6,290 nucleotides of DNA, taken from assembly GCA_023389295.1 (NCBI GenBank), contig JAEWEO010000028.1:1-6290 (forward strand), in the 5' to 3' direction. Under the pieces are notes generated by a model that worked only from the letters and a program-made list of their open reading frames with translations, was not told the origin of the DNA and did no database searches. Position 1 is the stretch's first letter, and each line of letters opens with the position of its first letter. Origin of the DNA: Bacillota bacterium. Lineage in GTDB: Bacteria > Bacillota > Clostridia > Lachnospirales > Lachnospiraceae. This document shows, one piece after another, positions 1 to 5,664 of this stretch. The translations under genes were made by a program, and so were the position numbers.

Positions 1-655
1 CAACTACACCAATCTTGCCACTATCCAATAAATAACACTGGTTGCATCCGCCCCATTCGTCATCCTCGAATAGTCCCTCGATCTTTGTTGCATTTTCAAT
101 AATCTCAGCGTTCAAATCCTCGATATGATCAATGATCTCAAACCCAATAATCGATTCGCTGCCATGCAGTGTTCTGACTTCTTCACTTCTTGGTCTGGAA
201 AAGACTCCAATCCTATGGTCTTTCAATTCAACAAGGCGAATGTCCTTCATATAGTCCGGCCCCGTGGTGAAGTACATCATGTCTTGTAAATCCTTTCCTC
301 TATAAAAGTATCCGTAGTAGGTATCAATATTACCCTGCTTCTTTCTTACATGCGTGCCGCCAAGGATAACCTCATCATTGATGATTGTGATATAGGGATC
401 CTCTAATTGGTAAATCATATCATTTTGAACCAAAGTCCATTCATCCTTGCCTGTCTCCTCAAAAAGCCGCGCCCATGATCTGGCCCACTCATCCCGTTTC
501 TCAACTCTACCATAGATATATCTTTTACCCCGCCAGTAAAAGGGTATGGATGTATTATATACATCAAATCCTTCTACTCCCAGAAATACAACTTTACAGC
601 TTTCGTATATTCTTTTATTTTGATTAAAGATTTCTCTTTGCTCAGCCAGTCCCAT
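1..655 (-). CDS. DUF1861 / GT108-like propeller protein, paralogue 2 (3' end missing)
   Basis: The open frame gives 218 codons and runs off the left edge. About 110 C-terminal residues are missing, judging from the 328-residue paralogue at 4392-5378. The start ATG (653-655) has a GGGGAGG Shine-Dalgarno five bases upstream. There is no signal peptide, so the protein is likely cytoplasmic. Blocks shared with the paralogue include GVEGFDVYNTSIPF (residues 26-39), GRVEKR (49-54), LEDPYIT (84-90), ILGG (97-100), FYRG (117-120), MKDIRLVELKDHRIGVFSRP (136-155) and EWGGCNQ (200-206). The DP pair with D86 resembles the EDPR motif of GH130 phosphorylases, whose Asp is the general acid; equating the two is inference. 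Family knowledge (recalled): DUF1861 includes the Leishmania GT108 mannosyltransferase/phosphorylases. The gene follows the binding-protein gene after a stem-loop. Membership in the family is firm; the mannoside phosphorylase role is a hypothesis. Confidence 0.88.
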   Translation of the reverse strand, partial: MGLAEQREIFNQNKRIYESCKVVFLGVEGFDVYNTSIPFYWRGKRYIYGRVEKRDEWARSWARLFEETGKDEWTLVQNDMIYQLEDPYITIINDEVILGGTHVRKKQGNIDTYYGYFYRGKDLQDMMYFTTGPDYMKDIRLVELKDHRIGVFSRPRSEEVRTLHGSESIIGFEIIDHIEDLNAEIIENATKIEGLFEDDEWGGCNQCYLLDSGKIGVV

Positions 656-689
656 GGCGACCTCCCCAGTATGTATTGTGATGAAAAGA

Positions 690-724
690 TTTGGATGGGG
701 AAGCTTTCCGCTTCTCCATCCAAA
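690..724 (-). terminator. Intercistronic stem-loop after the binding-protein gene (leaky terminator or mRNA-stabilising hairpin)
   Basis: On the minus-strand transcript, arm TTTGGATGGAGAAGC and arm GCTTCCCCATCCAAA pair over 14 of 15 positions, with one A-C mismatch and a GGAAA loop. The stem starts 18 bases after the stop codon of the binding-protein gene. It is followed by TCTTTTC, a short and interrupted U-tract, so full termination is doubtful. The next gene begins 34 bases further on with a good ribosome site and no obvious promoter of its own. A leaky terminator or an RNase barrier that keeps the binding-protein message abundant relative to the downstream paralogue is the best reading. 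Confidence 0.55.
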
Positions 725-742
725 TTACTCTTAATGTATTCT

Positions 743-2410
743 TTATTGCCCCTCATAAGGATGTGTTTTTAAAAACTCATTAAATTGTCTTTCAAATTCC
801 TGTGCATAAGCTTCCCAACCAGCCTTCTTAAGCTTCTCATCCAGTTTAGTTATTTCTGCCTCGAAATCAGCAATCATACCGTTTCCTAAAGCAGATTTAA
901 TTGATGCGATATCGCTTATTAATGCCACCTCTGTTTTTACAGGTTCACTATCAAAGGTAAAACCGGAAGCTACATCTTTATAAAAATAATCCTGCTCAGA
1001 GAATTTCTTTATATAAGAAAGTACATCATCCGGGATTGTGGAAGATACTCGATAAATAGTAGGATTCCAAGTCATTAAATAGCCTCCGAAGTTATAGTTA
1101 TTACCGGTATCCGGATTTACAGTAACTTCATATTTATCCTCACCAACTGCATTCCAGTGTTTCCCTTCAACCCCAAGTTCAAATAGATCATGATTCTCTT
1201 TTGATGAGAAAATCCAGTCATAGAATTTCATTACACGATCAGGATCCTTACATGTAACAGGAATAGTTGCAAAGTTCCACGCTTGGAAGGTAGTGACTTG
1301 CTGACCCATCGGCTCTCCTGTCATATAGGTGTCTAATGGTAGGTAACCAAGCTCGGCTTCCGGAAGCGACTGCGCAAATTGTGAAGCTATTGTTGTAAAT
1401 ACGTCTGCTCCACGAATAACACTTCCCGCTCTACCAGCTAAGAATTCAGCCTGAGCATCTTGTACATTAAGTACATCCTTACTAACATATCCTTTTTCAT
1501 AAAATCTTGTGGCTACCTCATACCCCCAATAAGGATTGGTTAATGATTTATCATTAGCATCCATGTATTTTACATACTCAGGATCAAGAGCCGGAAGATA
1601 GCTTCGCGAAACATATGCAGTACCATCATCCTTAATAATTAAACCGCCAGCAAGAAGTCCTGACGATGTAGTATTATGTTTTGCAAGCACGTTGTTTTTA
1701 TAGATAGAACCCATCAATTGATCCTGTGAACCTAAGAAGGCAAGCGGAGTCATTCCTGTCTCATTAGCCAGAATCGCGTCATAATAAGTCTCAAGATCCT
1801 CCGGACTATTAATGGTGATGCCGTATTTATCTGCTAAATCCTTTCTATAATACATGTACGATCCTGCGGAATAAGAATTTGAGAAGGGAATACCATAAAT
1901 ATGATATTCACCATCTGACCCCAGGAATTTATTAGTGCTTAAATATTCCTCAGAGAAAGCAGCTTTTAACCCGGGATAATCATCATTATTAAAGTACTTA
2001 TCCAGATTAAGAAGTTGTTCATCGATTGCAGCATCCTGAATGCTAGGAGATGTCCATTGTGCTAAAAATGCTGAATCAAGTTTTTCACCACCGGATATCT
2101 TTAAGGATACCTTCTGTCCAATATCATCCCATCCTGCATAGATAAATTTTAATGTAACATTCAATGAATCTTTTGTTCTTGCATAGAATTCATTCAGTAC
2201 AACATCCATATCCGTTGCTGGATCACCTGGATGTACAAAGGTTATTTCATATGGAGTTATTTCTGTCTCTATTGGCGTATCATTCGATGCCACATTGTTT
2301 GTTTCACTTGTTTTCCCAGTATTGTTGGATCCGGTACTCTTACTGCCACACCCAGCCAGCAAGGACATTACCAAAATTACGGATAATAATAATGCCATAA
2401 TTCTTTTCAT
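743..2410 (-). CDS. LplA-type ABC transporter solute-binding lipoprotein (DUF3502-like C-terminus)
   Basis: This is a 555-residue extracytoplasmic sugar-binding protein that should deliver an oligosaccharide to the two permeases encoded just upstream in the operon. Residues 1-20 are a basic, hydrophobic lipoprotein signal peptide ending in the lipobox LLAG-C, with Cys21 as the lipidation site. A Ser/Thr/Asn-rich linker follows (about 22-50). The mature domain begins near YEITFVHPGDPATDM. The C-terminus carries GFTFDSEPVKTE (about 483-494) and ends in a Lys/Glu-rich helical region, the pattern I associate with DUF3502 in LplA-like proteins. The length suits this large subfamily. The start ATG has AGGAGGG seven bases upstream, one of the strongest ribosome sites here. 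The sequence alone does not identify the ligand; lipo- and oligosaccharide relatives use the same fold. Confidence 0.93.
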   Translation of the reverse strand: MKRIMALLLSVILVMSLLAGCGSKSTGSNNTGKTSETNNVASNDTPIETEITPYEITFVHPGDPATDMDVVLNEFYARTKDSLNVTLKFIYAGWDDIGQKVSLKISGGEKLDSAFLAQWTSPSIQDAAIDEQLLNLDKYFNNDDYPGLKAAFSEEYLSTNKFLGSDGEYHIYGIPFSNSYSAGSYMYYRKDLADKYGITINSPEDLETYYDAILANETGMTPLAFLGSQDQLMGSIYKNNVLAKHNTTSSGLLAGGLIIKDDGTAYVSRSYLPALDPEYVKYMDANDKSLTNPYWGYEVATRFYEKGYVSKDVLNVQDAQAEFLAGRAGSVIRGADVFTTIASQFAQSLPEAELGYLPLDTYMTGEPMGQQVTTFQAWNFATIPVTCKDPDRVMKFYDWIFSSKENHDLFELGVEGKHWNAVGEDKYEVTVNPDTGNNYNFGGYLMTWNPTIYRVSSTIPDDVLSYIKKFSEQDYFYKDVASGFTFDSEPVKTEVALISDIASIKSALGNGMIADFEAEITKLDEKLKKAGWEAYAQEFERQFNEFLKTHPYEGQ

Positions 2411-2537
2411 TTCTTTTCCCTCCTAATTAAGCTTCGTTTCTTTTTAATGAGTCCTTTTTCGTCTTGTCAATAGCTCGCTATTTAAACAATTATCAACTTG
2501 CGCGCAAATCATTAATAATTGCATTAAATACATCTGT
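2411..2537 (-). other. Long intercistronic gap with palindromes and a possible weak internal promoter
   Basis: This gap between the second permease and the binding-protein gene is much longer than the other junctions upstream of it. It holds a perfect 10-bp palindrome TTGCGCGCAA (2498-2507), flanked by CAATTAT (2487-2493) and its complement ATAATTG (2515-2521). It also holds AATAGC-TC-GCTATT (2469-2482). On the minus strand a perfect TTGACA (2465-2470) touches that second palindrome, but 17 bases downstream there is only TTAAAA, a poor -10. It may separate binding-protein expression from permease expression, through an internal promoter or processing stem. No coding potential is seen. Confidence 0.35.
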
Positions 2538-3428
2538 TTATTCCTTAACAGAACCAATCATAATACCCTTCATAAAATACTTTTGCAAAAAGGGATATAC
2601 CAAAACAATAGGGCCTATGCTAAGAATAGCCGTTGCCATTCTAATTCCTAGTGAGGGGATGCTGACGTTCCCCATAGCCTCCATGGCTTTCGCACCAAGC
2701 TCTGAATTTAGGAAGTCCAGTTGCCTTTGCATTTTCATAACCAGATATTGTAGTGTGTATAATTCAGGCTTTTCGATGTAAAGCAATACCTTATACCATT
2801 CATTCCAATATCCCATAGCTGAGAATAATGCGATCGTTGCTATGATGGGCTTCGATAAAGGCAAAATTATCCGAATAAATATCTTAAAGTCGGTGGCTCC
2901 GTCTATTTTTGCCGATTCCGCCAGAGATCCAGGTAAGGTTTTAAAATAATTTGTCATTAAGAATATGTTATAAGCATTTAACATACCTGGAATTACAAGC
3001 ACCCAGAAGCTGTCTTTTAGGCTTAGTACTCTTGATATAAGAATATAATTAGGTACAAGTCCTCCATTTAACAACATGGTCAAATATATGTAGAAGGAAA
3101 TTTTTCCTCTATACTTTAATCCACTTACAGATAAAGGATAAGCGGTTAAAGCTGTAAAGAATACTGTTAATCCTGTGCCAATTGCTGTCATACCTATCGT
3201 AACCGCATAAGCTCTATAGATTGCATCCGTACCTGTAAATATTAGTTTATAGGAGGATAAGTCAAAATTCTTAATCCACAGAGAATATCCTTCCTTTATT
3301 AGTGTTGTTTCATTTGTTAATGATGCACACAGGGCCATTAATAGCGGTATCAAACATATTACAGCGAAAACACCGGTTAATACATATGCAATAGTTATTA
3401 CTAGTCGATCATAGAATTTATCTTTCAA
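2538..3428 (-). CDS. CarB/LplC-type ABC sugar permease (inner-membrane subunit 2)
   Basis: This is an integral membrane subunit of the CUT1 importer, paired with the permease at 3442-4395. I choose a TTG start at 3426-3428, which gives 296 residues, normal for this family. AAGGAGGTG lies directly upstream, with eight bases between AGGAGG and TTG. An ATG at 3500 would overlap the upstream gene by 59 bases and has no ribosome site. Hydrophobic segments begin at about residue 11 and continue through six likely helices. The cytoplasmic EAA loop, which contacts the ATPase, is visible as ESAKIDGA (171-178) followed by LP (189-190). NGGLVPNYIL (121-130) and the C-terminal QKYFMKGIMIGSVKE (282-296) are hallmarks of the CarB/LplC subgroup. 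The upstream permease stop is only 13 bases away, so the two are probably translated from one message in step. Confidence 0.93.
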   Translation of the reverse strand: MKDKFYDRLVITIAYVLTGVFAVICLIPLLMALCASLTNETTLIKEGYSLWIKNFDLSSYKLIFTGTDAIYRAYAVTIGMTAIGTGLTVFFTALTAYPLSVSGLKYRGKISFYIYLTMLLNGGLVPNYILISRVLSLKDSFWVLVIPGMLNAYNIFLMTNYFKTLPGSLAESAKIDGATDFKIFIRIILPLSKPIIATIALFSAMGYWNEWYKVLLYIEKPELYTLQYLVMKMQRQLDFLNSELGAKAMEAMGNVSIPSLGIRMATAILSIGPIVLVYPFLQKYFMKGIMIGSVKE

Positions 3429-3434
3429 TTTGCC

Positions 3435-3443
3435 CACCTCCTT
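3435..3443 (-). promoter_or_regulatory. Ribosome binding site fixing a TTG start for permease 2
   Basis: AAGGAGGTG on the minus strand begins inside the stop codon of permease 1 and sits eight bases (counting from AGGAGG) before TTG 3426-3428. It nearly matches the anti-Shine-Dalgarno sequence. The in-frame ATGs at 3464 and 3500 lack any purine-rich site at the right distance, so this site decides the start. Confidence 0.8.
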
Positions 3444-4395
3444 AAAATACTCTGCTATCTTCATCAATCTTTTTTGCAATATAGTTCGTGCTGACTGCAA
3501 AGATAATCCCTAGAATTGACTGTAGTAAACCAACTGAGGTAGACATACCAATATCATTCTGGGTTCTTAAGGCTCTGTATACAAAAGTATCAATAACATC
3601 AGTTGTATCCCTAAGCAGAGGATTATCACCCAGTAGTGCAAATATCATACCAAAATCCCCTACAAAGATACTTCCGACCGATAAGATAAGAAGTACAACT
3701 GTGGTAGTTCTAAGTAGTGGTATGGTAAGATACCACATCTGCTGCAGTCTGTTAGCACCATCCACCCGTGCTGCTTCATACATTTCCTGACCAATACCTG
3801 AAATGGCAGCAAGAAATACAACAGTACCAAAGCCTACTCCTTTCCATAATTTAAGTACAACCAAAAGAAATGGCCATACTCCGGGAGTTTGATAAAAAGG
3901 TATTTTCTCATAGCCAAATACTGAAATAATCTTGTTAATCAAACCATCATCCGTTCCAAATAAGGCTAACGCAAATAAGGAAACAACCGTCCATGATAAA
4001 AAGTTAGGTAGGAACATAAAAGACTGAGTAACTTTTTTAAACCATTTGTGTGATACCTCATTAATCAGTACAGCCATGATAAGCTGAAGCAAGAGCCCAG
4101 TCGAGATAAATAGGAAATTCAGAAACAAAGTATTGAACGTTATCTTCATCCAGATTCCAGAAGCAAAAAAATATTTAAAATTCTCAAGTCCAATAAACTT
4201 ACTCTGGAGTCCGAATAACCCAGCCATTGGTTTATAATCAACAAATGCATAGTAAATACCTACCAAGGGTAAATAATTAAATATGAAAAAGTACAATACA
4301 CCGGGTAATGCCATCAAATATAGCCCCTTATTTTTTACTAACTCAAACAGGATTGATTTCTTATTCTTAATATTTCGTTGTGTTGTTGTCTTCAT
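3442..4395 (-). CDS. LplB-type ABC sugar permease (inner-membrane subunit 1)
   Basis: This 317-residue membrane subunit of a CUT1 oligosaccharide importer would form a heterodimer with the next gene product. After a basic N-terminus, the first helix reads LYLMALPGVLYFFIFNYLPL (25-44), followed by GIYYAFVDYKP, an LplB signature. The EAA loop is EAARVDGA (207-214), followed by LTIPLL (223-228). It is the coupling site for the ATPase. The start ATG overlaps the stop of the upstream DUF1861 gene as ATGA, and a GGAG motif lies eight bases before it, so translation is probably coupled. No ATP-binding subunit is encoded nearby. LplB/LplC-type systems commonly borrow a housekeeping MsmX/UgpC ATPase, which would explain the absence. 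The substrate cannot be read from the permease. Confidence 0.94.
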   Translation of the reverse strand: MKTTTQRNIKNKKSILFELVKNKGLYLMALPGVLYFFIFNYLPLVGIYYAFVDYKPMAGLFGLQSKFIGLENFKYFFASGIWMKITFNTLFLNFLFISTGLLLQLIMAVLINEVSHKWFKKVTQSFMFLPNFLSWTVVSLFALALFGTDDGLINKIISVFGYEKIPFYQTPGVWPFLLVVLKLWKGVGFGTVVFLAAISGIGQEMYEAARVDGANRLQQMWYLTIPLLRTTTVVLLILSVGSIFVGDFGMIFALLGDNPLLRDTTDVIDTFVYRALRTQNDIGMSTSVGLLQSILGIIFAVSTNYIAKKIDEDSRVF

Positions 4396-5378
4396 AGCAT
4401 TATCTCCGTTCTATGCTCCCATTCAAAAAAAGGATCATCTATTATGGCACTACCTATTTGCGCATCACTTAATCCTGTGTATACTACGGCGGTATTATCT
4501 TTACCTCTAACAATACCAGCCGTAAAGGTTATATCTGATAATCTTGGTGCTTTTGCCGGTCCAGCAGGGAAACAATCACGTGAGATAATGATGCTTGGCT
4601 CGCTCATTTTTCTCGTATAAGGATCGATTATAAAAGCTATTCCATAATAATGAAGAATTTTATTGTTGTCATCGCCCTCTCCATAAGCCTTATGACCAAT
4701 AACTCCTAGAGTGCCGTCTTTTAGTAGGTGTACCTGATTGCAGCCACCCCATTCCTCAGGTAAAAACAATTCTTCTAAAAAAGGGGCTTCTTCAATATTC
4801 TCAGGTGTAACATCTCTTAGGCTATCAACTACTGTAAAGCCAACTTTAGCAATACAACCATATTTCTTAAGCACTTCAATCCCTTGTGGACGAGAAAAGA
4901 TACCAATACGTCTATCCTTAAGCTGTATCAAACGGACGTCTTTCATATGTTTTGGCCCGGATGCAAAATACTTTAGATTATTAAGATTGGTTCCTCTATA
5001 AAAATCCGTATACCAAGCCTTAGCCATCCCAGTTTCCTCATCCCAGTCAACTCTGACTCCTCCTAGAATGATTTCATCATCAATCCATGTAATAAAAGGA
5101 TCCTGTAGATCAAACACCATGGCATCTTGGCATAATAGCCAGTTTCCATTTTCTTCTCTAAAAAACATTACTTTCGACTTCTCGCTACCACGGTCTTCAA
5201 CACGACCAGCCATATATGTAATTCCATTAAGTTCAAAAGGAATCGATGGATTATAAACATCACAGCCATCAACACCTTCAAACTTATGAATAATTGCAGA
5301 TTTCACACTTTCCAAACTTTTAAACTTATCATATTGAACTATGGTACTGACGGGTGCTAACTGTTGATGTAATTTCAT
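4392..5378 (-). CDS. DUF1861 / GT108-like propeller protein, paralogue 1
   Basis: This is the first gene of the operon, 328 residues from the ATG at 5376-5378, which has AAGGAG seven bases upstream. An in-frame ATG at 5460-5462 would add 28 residues but lies only about eight bases inside the predicted transcript and overlaps an operator, so it is not used here. Repeated short beta-strand blocks suit a five-bladed propeller. Key blocks are DVYNPSIPF (40-48), GRVEDR (58-63), LQDPFIT (91-97, D93 the candidate acid), ILGG (104-107), FYRG (126-129), MKDVRLIQLKDRRIGIFSRP (145-164), EEWGGCNQ (208-215), CFPAGPAKAP (269-278) and VVYTGLSDAQIG (298-309). The last resembles the closing strand of GH130 enzymes. 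No signal peptide is present, so action on imported substrate in the cytoplasm is likely. Recalled family knowledge links DUF1861 to GT108 mannosyltransferase/phosphorylases. The reaction here is inferred and may differ from that of the second paralogue. Confidence 0.9.
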   Translation of the reverse strand: MKLHQQLAPVSTIVQYDKFKSLESVKSAIIHKFEGVDGCDVYNPSIPFELNGITYMAGRVEDRGSEKSKVMFFREENGNWLLCQDAMVFDLQDPFITWIDDEIILGGVRVDWDEETGMAKAWYTDFYRGTNLNNLKYFASGPKHMKDVRLIQLKDRRIGIFSRPQGIEVLKKYGCIAKVGFTVVDSLRDVTPENIEEAPFLEELFLPEEWGGCNQVHLLKDGTLGVIGHKAYGEGDDNNKILHYYGIAFIIDPYTRKMSEPSIIISRDCFPAGPAKAPRLSDITFTAGIVRGKDNTAVVYTGLSDAQIGSAIIDDPFFEWEHRTEIML

Positions 5379-5385
5379 TCGTATT

Positions 5386-5391
5386 CTCCTT
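5386..5391 (-). promoter_or_regulatory. Ribosome binding site fixing the start of DUF1861 paralogue 1
   Basis: AAGGAG lies seven bases before the ATG at 5378. It supports the shorter 328-residue product over the longer in-frame reading from 5462, which has no such site and almost no leader. Confidence 0.75.
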
Positions 5392-5449
5392 AAGCCATTA
5401 CTAAATTTTATTTTTTTGTTTCCTATTTTGTTATCTATATTTTGATATT

Positions 5450-5461
5450 TGTTGGCTAACA
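5450..5461. promoter_or_regulatory. LacI-type operator O1, just downstream of the operon start site
   Basis: TGTTGGCTAACA is a 12-bp palindrome with one imperfect central pair. Its core GTTGGCTAAC differs by one base from the perfect palindrome at 5608-5617. The centre lies about 14 bases downstream of the expected transcription start of the minus-strand operon, a usual place for a repressor. The divergent LacI-family gene at 5665 is the obvious candidate to bind it. Confidence 0.68.
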
Positions 5462-5475
5462 TCTAAGTTGATTTC

Positions 5476-5504
5476 ATTATACAAAAGCACAGTTTTAATG
5501 TCAA
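5476..5504 (-). promoter_or_regulatory. Consensus housekeeping promoter of the transport operon
   Basis: On the minus strand, TTGACA (5499-5504) and TATAAT (5476-5481) are separated by exactly 17 bases, a full match to the sigma-A/sigma-70 consensus. AT-rich DNA (5505-5520) upstream of the -35 could act as an UP element. Transcription would start near 5469, leaving a leader of about 91 bases before the ATG at 5378. Such a strong promoter implies tight control by a repressor, consistent with operator O1. Confidence 0.85.
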
Positions 5505-5536
5505 GATAAATTTATTATTAGTCATATTGCATAATT

Positions 5537-5548
5537 TGAAAGCTATCA
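5537..5548. promoter_or_regulatory. Weak third operator-like site O3
   Basis: TGAAAGCTATCA is palindromic at five of six pairs and matches TGTTAGCTAACA at nine of twelve positions, including the AGCT centre and the outer TG/CA. It lies between the two stronger operators and 33 bases upstream of the operon -35. It could be an auxiliary site for the same repressor. The left half, TGAAAGC, also resembles a CcpA cre half-site, but the right half does not. Confidence 0.3.
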
Positions 5549-5550
5549 TT

Positions 5551-5581
5551 ACCTTTCTAGATTTAAATTTCTAGTAAAGGT
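5551..5581. repeat. Inverted repeat in the divergent promoter region
   Basis: ACCTTTCTAGA (5551-5561) is repeated inverted as TCTAG-t-AAAGGT (5570-5581), giving eleven pairs with one bulged base around an AT-rich centre. It is unlike the GTTRGCTAAC operators, lies upstream of both promoters and has no terminal T-run. It may be a binding site for a second dimeric regulator. Folding as an RNA terminator is unlikely because no gene ends nearby. Confidence 0.45.
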
Positions 5582-5597
5582 TTATAGCAAATATTTA

Positions 5598-5626
5598 TTG
5601 CATTATTGTTAGCTAACGTTTATAAT
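5598..5626 (+). promoter_or_regulatory. Promoter of the LacI-family regulator gene
   Basis: A perfect TATAAT (5621-5626) lies 17 bases after TTGCAT (5598-5603), which keeps only the TTG of a good -35. Transcription would start near 5633, about 32 bases before the ATG at 5665. Operator O2 fills the spacer, so bound repressor should block polymerase and give autoregulation. Confidence 0.65.
5607..5618. promoter_or_regulatory. LacI-type operator O2, inside the regulator promoter
   Basis: GTTAGCTAAC (5608-5617) is a perfect 10-bp palindrome between the -35 and -10 of the regulator promoter. Together with O1 it gives the shared element TTGTTRGCTAAC. The centres of O1 and O2 are 157 bp apart, which is close to fifteen turns of B-DNA, so both face the same side of the helix. 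The likely ligand is the product of the adjacent LacI-family gene. Confidence 0.72.
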
Positions 5627-5664
5627 GTAATTAGTTATATTTTCTGAAATATAAGGAGGAATAC

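Noticed and set aside
690..724. Plus-strand terminator reading of the stem-loop
   Set aside because: No plus-strand gene ends nearby, and the downstream plus-strand sequence TTACTCTTAATG is not a T-run. Position after the binding-protein stop codon favours the minus strand.
574..756. Minus-strand 60-codon open frame spanning the gap after the binding-protein gene
   Set aside because: It overlaps the N-terminal coding part of DUF1861 paralogue 2 in another frame and the end of the binding-protein gene, and has no recognisable family features. The conserved motifs lie in the paralogue's frame.
3429..3500. Longer permease 2 starting at the ATG at 3500 or at 3464
   Set aside because: Both overlap the end of permease 1 and lack a ribosome site. 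AAGGAGGTG points to the TTG at 3428, giving the usual family length.
2164..5256. Several plus-strand open frames of 62-105 codons inside the operon
   Set aside because: They lie opposite well-supported minus-strand genes and have no family motifs. They read as antisense shadows.
5351..5367. Operator half-site GCTAAC inside the start of DUF1861 paralogue 1
   Set aside because: Only one half matches (GTGCTAAC), with no palindrome, and it lies within coding sequence.
5379..5462. N-terminal extension of DUF1861 paralogue 1 from the ATG at 5462
   Set aside because: That ATG lies about eight bases after the predicted transcript start, has no ribosome site and overlaps operator O1. The ATG at 5378 has AAGGAG at seven bases.
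5537..5550. CcpA cre site
   Set aside because: The left half TGAAAGC fits, but the central G and the final CA of the cre consensus are missing. It was kept only as an operator-like site.
5526..5606. Direct repeat ATTGCATAAT (5526-5535) and ATTGCATTAT (5597-5606)
   Set aside because: Nine of ten bases match, but the DNA is very AT-rich, the second copy overlaps the -35 of the regulator promoter, and there is no symmetry. Chance is the simpler explanation.
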